Origin: an uncultured Oscillospiraceae bacterium
GTDB lineage: Bacteria; Bacillota; Clostridia; Oscillospirales; Oscillospiraceae
Length of the DNA: 64,000 bases
Reading direction: 5' to 3'
NCBI GenBank assembly: GCA_910587255.1
Contig: CAJUKT010000060.1
Location: forward strand, 1 to 64,000
The notes under the pieces are model-generated. The model saw only the letters and a list, made by a program, of their open reading frames with translations, did not search any database and had not been told where the DNA came from. The first letter of the stretch is position 1. Every line of letters starts with the position of its first letter. A program made the translations under genes and the position numbers. Positions 33,102-42,134 of this stretch are shown piece after piece.

Positions 33102-35153
33102 ATGGGCCTTTTAAACGATGTTTTGGCGCATTCGAATCTGGAACCTGCGCAGCTGCTGGCATACATTGACGAATACGAGGCTGTCCAGCCCTATGACTGC
33201 ATGATCGGCACGGCCCGGGCGGTGGCGTCGTTTTTTGCGGAGGATTATGCGGCCGCGGAGGGGTGTATTTTAAGCGCGCTGCAAAAAAACCCGACCAACC
33301 ACATGAACCACTTTTACTACGCGCTGATTGCCAAGGCCCGGGGACAGTATTTGACCGCGGCGGTGGAATGCTGGATCGCGATCAACTTTGCCACCCAGTT
33401 TGGGACGCCCCCCGGCTGGGACGCTTTGCTCAAGCAGCTGAACGATGTGATGCTGGAGGTCGGGCCAAAGCTGGGGCAGGAGGAGCTGCTGGAGTTCACG
33501 TTCCGAAGGAACGTTTTGGAGTCGCCGGGCAGTTTTTTTCCCGCGTACTATTTGTATGAGAAAAAGCGCTGGACCGTATTCACGGGGCAGTTCCTGTATT
33601 ATGACCGCCGGAAAGCCTACAACGATTATGTGGGGTTCTGGGGCCAGGCGCATATGGATGTGTTCTCCCACACGTTGTCAAAACTGCTGGCGGGTGCCGG
33701 GGACTATAACCTTTACGCCGTTACGCCTACGGAAACATGGAAGGCGCGGAAGGGCAAAACGGCTGAATTAAAGCAGGGAGGACAGGTTGTGGCGGTGGCC
33801 GCTACCGCGGCCGACCAGAAAATCAGCATCACCACAGACGGGGGGCAGGGCATAAACTTCACCCTGGCCGTGCCGGAGATATATCATTATATCAATATGG
33901 ACCGGCCTGGGAGGCTGTCTTCCGGGCAGGATTTCATCGTGTCCAAGCCGGTTTGTATGGAGGGCGCGCCGGGGAAGAAACGGCTGGTTTTGACAATTTT
34001 CATGGACGCGCTCTCCCAGCGCTATTTGACGGATACGGATTATGCGTGTATGCTCCACACCCGGGAATTTTTTGGGAAGGGGACCATTTTCAAAAACTGC
34101 TACGCCACGGGCGAGTGGACGCACCCATCGGTGGCCTCGCTGAATACGGGCCTATATACGACCCACCACCATATCATTTACCGGAGCCCGGCCTACCAGT
34201 ACCCTCCGAAGAACAAAACGGTGGGCGAGATCTTCAGTGACGGCGGGTATTTTACGTTCCTTGCCTCCGGCTCCGTAGGGACGTCCCCATATATGGGCGG
34301 TCTGCGGGGGTTTGACCGGGCGATTCATAAGTCCGCGCTTGGATTCCCTGACAGCCATCTGATCGCAGACGTGCTGGATCATCTGGATGCGTTTCCGGAC
34401 GCCAGCAAGTTTGTCGCCCTGGGGCTGTGCGACGTGCATCGCTCTATGGAGGACACGACAGAGCAGGCGCTCAGCGTGGCGATGCCGCAGCAAACCCTGC
34501 TGGGGTTCCGGGACGCTATGGCGAAGACAAACCACGATGAGAAAAGCGTCTGGATGCGCTATGCTGAGTCACACATCCCGAAATACCAGGCGGCGCTGCG
34601 GAACTTTGACCGGCAGATTAAGCCGGTTTACGACTACATCACGGAACACTACGCAGAGGACGAATATTTGGTCTGCCTTTATTCAGACCACGGGACCCCG
34701 GCGCTGAACCATGAGGAATACCTGCTCAAGAAGATGCAGACCAACTCGGTGCTGATGCTCCGGGGCGGCGGCGTGCCCGCCCAGGTGTCGGAGGAGTATG
34801 TCAACCACTTTGACTACCTGCCCATCCTGGCAAAGCTGGCGGGCGTCCCCTTCGATTTTTCGGGGCACGACTGCGTCCTGCCCCGCGCGTTTGGCGGTCC
34901 CGGCCGGGATTTCGTCTATACGGAGTCCATCTACCACGGGCAGACCTATAAGGCGGCTGTCCGGACGGAGGAATTTGAATGCCGGTTTGAGACGAAGGGC
35001 TTTACCGGCAACGACGGCCTGATCGACCTCGCCCAAGGCTTTACGATGAAGGTCCTTTCCATGAAAACCGGGGAGGAGATCCAGGACGGGGAGCTGTCCG
35101 AGGACTTTGAGGCCATCGTGTTCGACCATATCAAAGAGAACATCAAATACTGA
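33102..35153 (+). CDS. Alkaline-phosphatase-superfamily (sulfatase-like) transferase
   Basis: A 683-residue protein with an N-terminal helical repeat region (about 1-200), a beta-rich middle, and a C-terminal alkaline-phosphatase-fold domain from residue 280: TIFMDALSQRYL (metal Asp), GEWTHPSVASLNTGLY (nucleophile Thr/Ser), LYSDHGTP (metal Asp-His). No signal peptide or membrane helices, so it acts in the cytoplasm. It may transfer or remove phosphate or sulphate on the sugar. ATG at 33102 follows GAGGGG. Confidence 0.7.
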   Translation: MGLLNDVLAHSNLEPAQLLAYIDEYEAVQPYDCMIGTARAVASFFAEDYAAAEGCILSALQKNPTNHMNHFYYALIAKARGQYLTAAVECWIAINFATQFGTPPGWDALLKQLNDVMLEVGPKLGQEELLEFTFRRNVLESPGSFFPAYYLYEKKRWTVFTGQFLYYDRRKAYNDYVGFWGQAHMDVFSHTLSKLLAGAGDYNLYAVTPTETWKARKGKTAELKQGGQVVAVAATAADQKISITTDGGQGINFTLAVPEIYHYINMDRPGRLSSGQDFIVSKPVCMEGAPGKKRLVLTIFMDALSQRYLTDTDYACMLHTREFFGKGTIFKNCYATGEWTHPSVASLNTGLYTTHHHIIYRSPAYQYPPKNKTVGEIFSDGGYFTFLASGSVGTSPYMGGLRGFDRAIHKSALGFPDSHLIADVLDHLDAFPDASKFVALGLCDVHRSMEDTTEQALSVAMPQQTLLGFRDAMAKTNHDEKSVWMRYAESHIPKYQAALRNFDRQIKPVYDYITEHYAEDEYLVCLYSDHGTPALNHEEYLLKKMQTNSVLMLRGGGVPAQVSEEYVNHFDYLPILAKLAGVPFDFSGHDCVLPRAFGGPGRDFVYTESIYHGQTYKAAVRTEEFECRFETKGFTGNDGLIDLAQGFTMKVLSMKTGEEIQDGELSEDFEAIVFDHIKENIKY

Positions 35154-35191
35154 GCGGCGGTTCGCCGCGCGGGGAAGGGAATGGGAGTGCG

Positions 35192-35980
35192 ATGAAAGTT
35201 GTGATCCTGGCGGGCGGCCTGGGTACCCGCATCAGCGAAGAGAGCCACCTGAAGCCAAAACCCATGATTGAAATCGGGGAACGGCCCATCCTGTGGCACA
35301 TCATGAAGATTTACTCCCACTACGGGTTCCACGAATTTGTCATCTGCCTGGGCTATAAGGGGAATCTGATCAAGGAGTTCTTTGCGGACTATTATTTTCA
35401 TATGTCCGACGTCACCTTCGACCTGACCCGGGGGAACGAGATGACCATCCACAACAATGTGGCGGAGCCGTGGAAGGTGACGCTGGTGGATACGGGGCTC
35501 CAGTCCATGACGGGGGCGCGGCTGTCCCGGGTGCGGCGCTATCTGGACGACGGGCCGTTCATGATGACCTACGGGGACGGCGTGGGGGATATCTGCATCC
35601 CCAAGCTGCTGGAGTTCCACAGGAAAACGGGCCGGAAGGCCACGCTGACGGGGATTCAGCTGGGGGCACGGTTTGGAGTGGTGGACGTGGCCCCGGACTC
35701 GGACATCGTGCGGGGATTCCAGGAGAAGCCCCGGGAGGAGGGCGCCTGGATCAACGGCGGCTTTATGGTGCTGGAGCCCTCGGTACTGGACTATGTCCAC
35801 GACGACTCCGGCCCCTTTGAGAAGGTGGCGCTGGAGCGGCTTAGCCGGGAGGGGGAGCTGGCCATCTACCGGCACGCCGGCTTCTGGCAGTGCATGGACA
35901 CCCAACGGGACAAGGAGCTGCTGGAAGGGTACTGGAACAGCGGACGGGCCCAGTGGAAGGTGTGGGGGGATCAGGCATGA
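35192..35980 (+). CDS. rfbF: Glucose-1-phosphate cytidylyltransferase
   Basis: A 262-residue nucleotidyltransferase making CDP-glucose from CTP and glucose 1-phosphate. The signature LAGGLGTRISEESHLKPKPM, the IEIGERPILWHIMKIY stretch and GDGVGDI are typical of RfbF. It feeds the rfbG dehydratase. It overlaps the next gene by ATGA. Confidence 0.94.
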   Translation: MKVVILAGGLGTRISEESHLKPKPMIEIGERPILWHIMKIYSHYGFHEFVICLGYKGNLIKEFFADYYFHMSDVTFDLTRGNEMTIHNNVAEPWKVTLVDTGLQSMTGARLSRVRRYLDDGPFMMTYGDGVGDICIPKLLEFHRKTGRKATLTGIQLGARFGVVDVAPDSDIVRGFQEKPREEGAWINGGFMVLEPSVLDYVHDDSGPFEKVALERLSREGELAIYRHAGFWQCMDTQRDKELLEGYWNSGRAQWKVWGDQA

Positions 35981-36507
35981 GGTTTGTGGAGACGGCGCTG
36001 CGGGACGTCCTCCTGATTGAGCCCCAGCCCAATGTTGACGGCCGGGGGTATTTCAGCCGGGCGTTCTGCCAGCTGGAGTGCGCCCAGGCGGGGATCACCT
36101 GCCATTTTGTTCAGGATAACCTGTCGTACAACGAGCGCGCCGGCACCTTCCGGGGGATGCACTTTCAAAAGGAGCCCTACGGGGAGGATAAGCTCCTGCG
36201 CTGTATCGCGGGGGGGATCGACGATGTGATCGTGGATCTGCGGCCCGGTTCCCCCACCTACCGGCGGTGGGAAAAATACCGGCTGACGGCGGAGAACGGG
36301 CGGGCGCTGTTTATCCCGAAGGGGTTTGCCCACGGGTATGTCACGCTGTGCGGCCATACGTCGGTCTACTATAAGGTCTCCCAGTTCTACCACCCGGAGG
36401 CGGCCGGCGGGATCCGGTGGGACGATCCCGCCATCGGGATCACGTGGGACCTGCCCCCGGAAGAAATGATTATGAGCGAACAGGACAGGGCTTGGCCGCC
36501 CCTGTGA
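35977..36507 (+). CDS. dTDP-4-dehydrorhamnose 3,5-epimerase-like sugar epimerase
   Basis: A 176-residue RmlC-like cupin epimerase (PNVDGRGYFSRAF, FVQDNLSYNERAGTFRGMHFQKE, FIPKGFAHGYVTL). Catalytic His in GMHFQ and in FAHG are present. In this island its substrate is probably a CDP-4-keto-6-deoxysugar rather than dTDP. ATG at 35977 overlaps the rfbF stop. Confidence 0.85.
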   Translation: MRFVETALRDVLLIEPQPNVDGRGYFSRAFCQLECAQAGITCHFVQDNLSYNERAGTFRGMHFQKEPYGEDKLLRCIAGGIDDVIVDLRPGSPTYRRWEKYRLTAENGRALFIPKGFAHGYVTLCGHTSVYYKVSQFYHPEAAGGIRWDDPAIGITWDLPPEEMIMSEQDRAWPPL

Positions 36508-36528
36508 GCCCGCGAGGAGGAAAACGCC

Positions 36529-38025
36529 ATGCTGGAAATTCTTTCAAAGCCGATTTTGGTCTCGGGAAGCTCGGTGGGGCCGCTGGAGGTCCACTATGCC
36601 GCGGACGCGGCGCAGACCGGCTGGAATGAGAAATGCTTTGACTACATTAAGCGGTTTGAACAGACGGTGTGCGAAACGCTGGGCGTGAAATACGCGGTGG
36701 CTACGCCGTCGTGCACCGCCGCGCTCCACCTGTCCCTGCTGACCATCGGCGTCAAGCCAGGGGACGAAGTAATTTTGCCGGACAGCACCTGGGTGGCTAC
36801 GGCCAACGCCGTGTCCTATACCGGCGCGACGCCTGTTTTTGTGGACGTGTGCCAGGATGACTGGACGATGGACCCGGACGCTGTGGAGCGGGCGATTACC
36901 CCCAGGACCAAGGCGATTATCCCCGTGCATCTCTACGGACACCCGTGTAAAATGGACCGGCTCAACGCCATCGCGAAAGCCCACGGGCTGTATGTGATTG
37001 AGGACGCGGCCCAGAGCATGGGGAGCTTGTACCACGGCAAACAAACCGGTTCCCTGGGCGACATGGCCTGCTTCAGTTTCCACGGCTCCAAAATTGTGGT
37101 CATGGGCGAGGGGGGCGTTTTCACCACCAGCGACGAAAACCTTTACAGTCGGGCAAAGTTCCTGGCGGACGTGGCCAAGCACCCCACAAAGCGTTTTTTC
37201 AACGATGAAGTGGGCTACAAATTCCGCCTTTCCAATCTCCAGGCGGCCTTCGGCACGGCGCAGATGGAGCGGCTGGAGGAGATTGTAGCGAAAAAGCGCC
37301 GGATATTCCAGTGGTACCGGGAGGAGATGGACGGGGTCGAGGGGCTGGAGTGGAACCCGGAGCTTCCCGATATTCGGAATAACTACTGGATGGTAACGCC
37401 CGTCCTGGATGAACGGTGGGAATATGACGCGGCCTGGCTGCTGGCGGAGCTGGACCGGCGGGCTGTCTCCGGGCGCCCCTTCTTTTACCGGATCACGGAT
37501 TTCCCCATGTACGCGCAGTTCCGCCGGGAGCAGACGCCGGTGGCGCGGCGGCTCCACGAACGGGGGCTGAACCTGCCCTGCGGGGCGGAGCTGACGCGTG
37601 AGGAGGTCAAATACGTCTGCGCCCACCTGCGCAATATTTTGATGGGCGGCGAAGTATCGAAGCCCATCACCGGATGGCTGGCCCGCCGGGAGCGGTTTTT
37701 GAGGGAGCGGGCCGGGTTTCCCGGCGTGGAGTTTATCAACCCGGATTTTCGCGCCATGGACTGTGAGATTTCCCTTGAAAAGCCGGAGGAGCTTACGGAG
37801 GGGCTGCTGGAGCGCCTGCACGGGGAACTGGGCTTCAAGCGGCTGTTTATCCGGGAAAGCGGCGGGGAAAGCGCCGCCATAGGGAGGCTGGAAAGCCTGG
37901 GGTTCGTGGAGCGGCAGCGGATTCCCATGGTGCGGGCGGAGGGCCGCCCGGAGCCCATGGAGCTGTTCCGGCAGCCCTACGCGGACGTCCAGGGGTATGA
38001 CGTGATTTTAATGAAGGTGTTTTAG
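36529..38025 (+). CDS. DegT/DnrJ/EryC1 aminotransferase with unusual C-terminal extension
   Basis: A 498-residue PLP enzyme. Residues 1-385 are a DegT-type sugar aminotransferase (PSCTAALHLSLL, DSTWVATANAVSYTGATPVFVD, EDAAQSMGS, and Lys188 in FHGSKIVVMGEGG). The Lys rules out the RfbH dehydrase, which has His there. Residues 390-498 form an extra domain I do not recognise, mixed alpha/beta. It likely makes a 4-amino-4,6-dideoxy CDP-sugar. GAGGAGG precedes the ATG. Confidence 0.85.
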   Translation: MLEILSKPILVSGSSVGPLEVHYAADAAQTGWNEKCFDYIKRFEQTVCETLGVKYAVATPSCTAALHLSLLTIGVKPGDEVILPDSTWVATANAVSYTGATPVFVDVCQDDWTMDPDAVERAITPRTKAIIPVHLYGHPCKMDRLNAIAKAHGLYVIEDAAQSMGSLYHGKQTGSLGDMACFSFHGSKIVVMGEGGVFTTSDENLYSRAKFLADVAKHPTKRFFNDEVGYKFRLSNLQAAFGTAQMERLEEIVAKKRRIFQWYREEMDGVEGLEWNPELPDIRNNYWMVTPVLDERWEYDAAWLLAELDRRAVSGRPFFYRITDFPMYAQFRREQTPVARRLHERGLNLPCGAELTREEVKYVCAHLRNILMGGEVSKPITGWLARRERFLRERAGFPGVEFINPDFRAMDCEISLEKPEELTEGLLERLHGELGFKRLFIRESGGESAAIGRLESLGFVERQRIPMVRAEGRPEPMELFRQPYADVQGYDVILMKVF

Positions 38026-38034
38026 GAGGAAGCC

Positions 38035-39189
38035 ATGGGGGACACGGGGACGGTATATTTTTTTACGGGTCTGTCGGGCGCGGGCAAGACCACCATCGGG
38101 GGACTGTTCCACCGGCGGCTGAAAGCGACGAAGCCCAACGTGGTGCTGCTGGATGGGGACGAGATCCGCGTGGCCTTCGGTGAGGACGTGGGCTACACCC
38201 AGGACGAGCGGCTGCGCTGGGCGGGGCGGATCTTCCGGGTGTGCAAGCTGCTGTCCGGCCAGGGGATCGACGTGGTGGTGTGCTCCATCGCCATGTACGA
38301 CAGCGTGCGGCGGTGGAACCGGGAGAATATCCCCAATTACAAGGAGATTTACATCAAGGTCAGCCGGGACACCCTGCTTCAGCGCAACCAGAAGGGGCTG
38401 TATACTGCGGGGAAGAACGTGGTGGGCATCGACCTGCCGTTTGAGGAGCCCCAGAGCCCTGACCTTGTGGTACCCAACGATGGCGGCCGCACCCCTCTGG
38501 AGCTGGTGGAGGAGCTGGAGCGGGCGCTGTATCCCAACATCGTGGAGGATGCGGTGGACAACACCGCTTACTGGAACCAGTATTACAAAAACCGGGTGTG
38601 TTCGGAAGAACCCTCCCCATTTGCCCGGTACGTGGCCACCCTGGTGGAACCGGGGCGGCGGATGGTGGAGCTGGGCTGCGGCAACGGGCGGGACGCGGTG
38701 TTTTTCGCCGCCCAGGGGCTGGATATCACGGCGCTGGATATGTCCCAAGAGGCGGTCTCCCAGCTGCAAAGCCGGGGGATTGCCAACGCGGAGTTTTTGT
38801 GCGGGGATTTCGTCAACTCGGACGTCCACCAGCCGGGGAGCTACGACTACGCCTACAGCCGGTTTACCCTCCACTCCATCAACCGCAATCAGGAGCAGGT
38901 GCTGCTGAACAACCTGTTCCGTGGCCTGCGGCCTGGGGGCAAGCTGTTTATCGAGGTGCGCGGGGTAAACGACCCGCTGTTCGGCAAAGGCAGGCAGGTG
39001 GAGCGCAACGCCTACTTCTATGACAACCACTACCGCCGCTTCATCGTGCTGGATGAGCTGGCGGAGTCGTTGGAGCAGCGGGGCTTCTGGGTGGAGTACG
39101 CCCAGGAGCGCACCGGCTTCGCGCCCTACGGCAACGACGATCCCCCGGTGATCCGCGTGGTGGCGGCCAGGCCGGAGAGCGGTGTATGA
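38035..39189 (+). CDS. APS kinase-like / SAM methyltransferase fusion
   Basis: A 384-residue two-domain protein. Residues 1-175 resemble adenylylsulfate kinase CysC (FTGLSGAGKTTI P-loop, LLDGDEIRVAFGEDVGY, IPNYKEIYIKVS, KGLYTAGKNVVGID). Residues 200-384 are a class I methyltransferase (MVELGCGNGRDAVFFAAQGL, YSRFTLHSINRNQEQ). CysC-like domains in sugar loci may phosphorylate alternative substrates. Tight packing with the PHP gene (ATGA) suggests the pair share a pathway. Real activity unknown. Confidence 0.78.
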   Translation: MGDTGTVYFFTGLSGAGKTTIGGLFHRRLKATKPNVVLLDGDEIRVAFGEDVGYTQDERLRWAGRIFRVCKLLSGQGIDVVVCSIAMYDSVRRWNRENIPNYKEIYIKVSRDTLLQRNQKGLYTAGKNVVGIDLPFEEPQSPDLVVPNDGGRTPLELVEELERALYPNIVEDAVDNTAYWNQYYKNRVCSEEPSPFARYVATLVEPGRRMVELGCGNGRDAVFFAAQGLDITALDMSQEAVSQLQSRGIANAEFLCGDFVNSDVHQPGSYDYAYSRFTLHSINRNQEQVLLNNLFRGLRPGGKLFIEVRGVNDPLFGKGRQVERNAYFYDNHYRRFIVLDELAESLEQRGFWVEYAQERTGFAPYGNDDPPVIRVVAARPESGV

Positions 39190-40007
39190 CCGCCCTGTGT
39201 GACCTGCACACCCACACCACCGCCTCCGACGGGCAGTACGCTCCGGCGCAGCTGGTAAAGCTGGCAAAGGAACGGGGATTGTCTGTACTGGCCGTCACCG
39301 ACCACGATGCCATCGCGGGGGTGGACGAGGCCCAGCGGGCCGGGGAAACTCTGGGCATTCAAGTGATCCGCGGGGTGGAGCTGAGCGCCAAGGACTATCC
39401 CAACTGCCACATCCTGGGTTACGGTTTCCGGGACGGGGACACGGAGCTGGCCCGGCTCTGTGAACAATTCCGGGCGGGCCGGGAGGAGCGGAAATATAGG
39501 ATCGTGGATTTCCTCCGAGAGAAAGGTGTGGACATTGATCTCAACGAGGTGGAGGAACTGGCGGGCGGCGAGGTGATCGCCCGGCCCCATTTTGCCCGGG
39601 CGATGGTGAAGAACGGGTACGTGAGCACCAACCGGGAGGCGTTCGATCGCTACTTGGACACGGAGGAGTTCCGGCAGAGGGTGAAGCGCTTCAAGGCGGA
39701 TGCCAAGACCTGCGTGGAGGCCGTCAAGGCGGCGGGGGGAAAGGTCTCCCTGGCCCACCCCTACCAGATGGGGTTTCCCGACGGCGAGCTGGAGGGGCTT
39801 GTGTCCCGCCTCAAGGTCTGGGGCCTGGACGCCATCGAGTGCTTCTACCCGAAGTACACTTTGGAGCAGCAACAATTTTATCTCCATCTGGCGGACAAAT
39901 ACGAGCTTCACCAGACCGGCGGAAGCGATTTCCACGGCGAACAGGTGAAACCGGATGTGGAACTGGCCGCGCTGGAATTGGAGCTGGAGTGGCTGCTGCA
40001 AGCCTGA
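39186..40007 (+). CDS. PHP-domain phosphatase (TrpH/YciV-like)
   Basis: A 273-residue metal-dependent hydrolase of the PHP family. Metal residues are seen in DLHTHTTASDG, AVTDHDAI, GVELSAKD, ARPHFARAM, SLAHPY and GSDFHG. The TrpH group removes the 3' phosphate of pAp. Next to a CysC-like kinase this could recycle PAP left by a sulphate or phosphate transfer. It is the last glycosylation-island gene on this strand. Confidence 0.78.
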   Translation: MTALCDLHTHTTASDGQYAPAQLVKLAKERGLSVLAVTDHDAIAGVDEAQRAGETLGIQVIRGVELSAKDYPNCHILGYGFRDGDTELARLCEQFRAGREERKYRIVDFLREKGVDIDLNEVEELAGGEVIARPHFARAMVKNGYVSTNREAFDRYLDTEEFRQRVKRFKADAKTCVEAVKAAGGKVSLAHPYQMGFPDGELEGLVSRLKVWGLDAIECFYPKYTLEQQQFYLHLADKYELHQTGGSDFHGEQVKPDVELAALELELEWLLQA

Positions 40008-40153
40008 AGGCAATTCCTACAATCAGATAAAGTAACCGTCTTTTGAAAGTCGAAGCATGGGACAGAACGAAATACTGTATTTATTTTGTGCGCCTTAATT
40101 CTTTAAAAGTATTTCTGTCTTCCAAAAATCCTTTACCCAGTGGACGCTATTGA

Positions 40154-40831
40154 ATGAAAAAATATTTAATACTCGTATCTGAGAATTCAAAACACATCAC
40201 AAGAACATGTGAAATTTTACACCGTTCCGAGGTAGACGTGACTTGTGTGAATAATATGGATGACGCAAAAGCAGGACTGAAAATACACAGTCCTGCTTTT
40301 GTATTGCTTGATTTTAACATTAAAGGGTCAAAATTCCTGTTATATGAAATTGCTTCCGGGCAATGGCTCCCAAGGCCATATGTTATGGTGGCATCGGACT
40401 ATGCAAATGGTAATGACCGTGCGGAGATGCTCCGGCTCGGTGCGGATATTTGCATAGAACGCCCCATCAATGTGGAGGAAGTATTAGCTGTGATTCATGC
40501 TGTGAGGCGACGGTATAGACGTTTGCCTGTAATAGAGTATGAAGATCTGACCATTAACACCGCAAGACGCGCGGTGACAATGCGCGGAAAGCAGGTTGCA
40601 CTAACAAATAAGGAGTATGAGGTACTTTGTGTTTTGGCAAACCATGTCGGCATTGTTTTGTCGAAGGAAGAGATTTTTCGCACCGTATGGAAGTGCAGTT
40701 ATGACCCCAATTCCACAAATGTGGCTGAGCAGGTATCCTCACTTCGCTTTAAACTTGGTCTTGACCGTAGAGACAACACATATATCCAAACAGTGATTGG
40801 GATTGGATATCGTTTTGGAAAATCAACATAA
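40154..40831 (+). CDS. OmpR-type response regulator, atypical receiver
   Basis: A 225-residue regulator with an N-terminal receiver and a C-terminal winged helix (LTNKEYEVLCVLANHVG, VSSLRFKLGLDRRDNTYIQTVIGIGYRFG). The phospho-acceptor Asp (VLLDFNIKG) is kept, but the usual acidic pair is changed (ILVSEN) and the Lys before Pro is Arg (ERPINVEE). No histidine kinase is beside it, so it may act without phosphorylation or with a distant kinase. Its upstream 145 bases are AT-rich. Confidence 0.82.
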   Translation: MKKYLILVSENSKHITRTCEILHRSEVDVTCVNNMDDAKAGLKIHSPAFVLLDFNIKGSKFLLYEIASGQWLPRPYVMVASDYANGNDRAEMLRLGADICIERPINVEEVLAVIHAVRRRYRRLPVIEYEDLTINTARRAVTMRGKQVALTNKEYEVLCVLANHVGIVLSKEEIFRTVWKCSYDPNSTNVAEQVSSLRFKLGLDRRDNTYIQTVIGIGYRFGKST

Positions 40832-40993
40832 ATTGTTTATATATTTCTTTTTTTGACATTTTTTGTCGAAACTTGTCGGACAAACCCAAACCGATCCCAA
40901 ACCGCGTTCAAAATTTGTCTGCAATTTAATGGTAACATTTTACTGTAAATTTCTTCCTGCTTGAACAAAGTTATGTAGTTGGGGGGGATGGTT

Positions 40994-41050
40994 ATGAGTA
41001 TAGATGCTTACTTGCTTTTGAGCAAAGGACGCCCACCGCCGCAGGTCTAA
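40994..41050 (+). CDS. Tiny open frame, 18 aa
   Basis: A strong G-run ribosome site just ahead of ATG at 40994 gives MSIDAYLLLSKGRPPPQV. The surrounding 329-base stretch (40832-41160) is AT-rich with no other gene. It could be a leader peptide or a small effector. Not in any family I know; only the ribosome site and position support it. Confidence 0.3.
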   Translation: MSIDAYLLLSKGRPPPQV

Positions 41051-41160
41051 ATTTCTTGCTTATGCGCACGAATTGAAAATTGACCATGTGTTGCTGCGGT
41101 GGAATAACCTTGACACCCGCCGGCAACCTATCAAAACTGTCAAAAGAAAGGTTTGTAAAA

Positions 41161-41661
41161 ATGACTGTCGATATCAAAACATATGTCGTTGGCCTATTGG
41201 AGTCGTATCAAAAGCGTTCAAAGCAAATTGACCTTTTGCACTACGAACTGTCCCATCAGACCGACATATCCGAAAACGAGATGATCAATGCCTTGGCCCT
41301 CTCCCATGGGGAAGGCGGGAGCGGAACCATCGGACATATTTCCGATAAGACGCTCTATATTGCCCTGAATTATCAGGAGCAGGTACAGAAAGCCAGCAGC
41401 GCGTCCAAAAGCGAGGTTGCCACACAGTTAATGGAACTGGAAAACCTTCAAAAGCGGTTGACATACTATGTATCGCTTTTGGACAAGCGGCAGGCGGAGT
41501 TGCTTGAGCTGCTCTATTTTGAAGGTTATTCGCAGGAGGAATGCGCCGCAAAGCTGGGGATCGCCACGCGTACCGTGCGCCGGATCAAAGATGAGGCCCT
41601 GAATGCCCTGGAAGAGCTGTACTGCTTTGCCGAAGGCGTTGCGTCCAGAAATCTGTCCTGA
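41161..41661 (+). CDS. Sigma-70 region 4-like protein
   Basis: A 166-residue protein with a C-terminal HTH like sigma region 4 (LDKRQAELLELLYFEGYSQEECAAKLGIATRTVRRIKDEALNAL) and a helical N-terminal part. Such small proteins are common just before the recombinase genes of clostridial integrative elements and probably activate them. ATG at 41161 follows AAAGG. Confidence 0.72.
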   Translation: MTVDIKTYVVGLLESYQKRSKQIDLLHYELSHQTDISENEMINALALSHGEGGSGTIGHISDKTLYIALNYQEQVQKASSASKSEVATQLMELENLQKRLTYYVSLLDKRQAELLELLYFEGYSQEECAAKLGIATRTVRRIKDEALNALEELYCFAEGVASRNLS

Positions 41662-41713
41662 TGCTGGCCAGAAAGTTTCCTGCAAATGTCCGCAAATTGT
41701 CCGCAGCATGGTA

Positions 41714-41743
41714 CTTGAAATGTCCAATTATTCTGTGTTATGA
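41714..41743 (+). promoter_or_regulatory. Promoter upstream of the DUF6870 and recombinase genes
   Basis: TTGAAA, an 18-base gap and TATGAT, followed by a GC/GU-paired hairpin with TTTTTCC (about 41760-41803). The hairpin lies before the 41871 gene, so it may attenuate transcription into the recombinase operon. Confidence 0.45.
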
Positions 41744-41870
41744 TTAAGCTGTCAAAAAAAGAGGTGCTCACCGGGGATGTTTCCCAGCGGGCATCTCTTT
41801 TTCCTGCGGCGGGCATAGCCTGGCCGCTTTTTTCATACCTTTCTATCAACGGAAAAAGGAGGTCGGCATC

Positions 41871-42134
41871 ATGTCACAGACCATCACACCGGAGGAATAC
41901 CAGCACCTTAGAGACGTAGACATTCGTACCGTAGACCCGGACACAGTGCCGGATATTCGGTCAGTTCACATTGACCCAACGCTCCCGCCCGCCGAGCGCA
42001 TTCGGGATGTGGCGCGGCAGATGAACGGGAATCCATTAGTCTACCGCTGCGGCGGGCTCCTGGTCAAGACTTCGTTTGCCGGCACACGGCCCCTCCAGGC
42101 GGTGCTGGAGGACTGCCTGGAGCATTCTATCTGA
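41871..42134 (+). CDS. DUF6870-like small protein, 87 aa
   Basis: An 87-residue protein (YQHLRDVDIRTVDPDTVPDI ... VYRCGGLLVKTSFAGTRPLQAVLEDCLE) that matches DUF6870, a family seen next to recombinase genes of clostridial elements. AGGAGG precedes the ATG. It is 138 bases before the first recombinase and probably in the same transcript. Function unknown. Confidence 0.65.
   Translation: MSQTITPEEYQHLRDVDIRTVDPDTVPDIRSVHIDPTLPPAERIRDVARQMNGNPLVYRCGGLLVKTSFAGTRPLQAVLEDCLEHSI

Noticed and set aside
36529..38025. RfbH-type 3-dehydrase instead of an aminotransferase
   Set aside because: The PLP lysine (Lys188) is present where RfbH has histidine.
40154..40831. VanR-type regulator implying a resistance cluster
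   Set aside because: No VanS or van genes nearby and the receiver is atypical.
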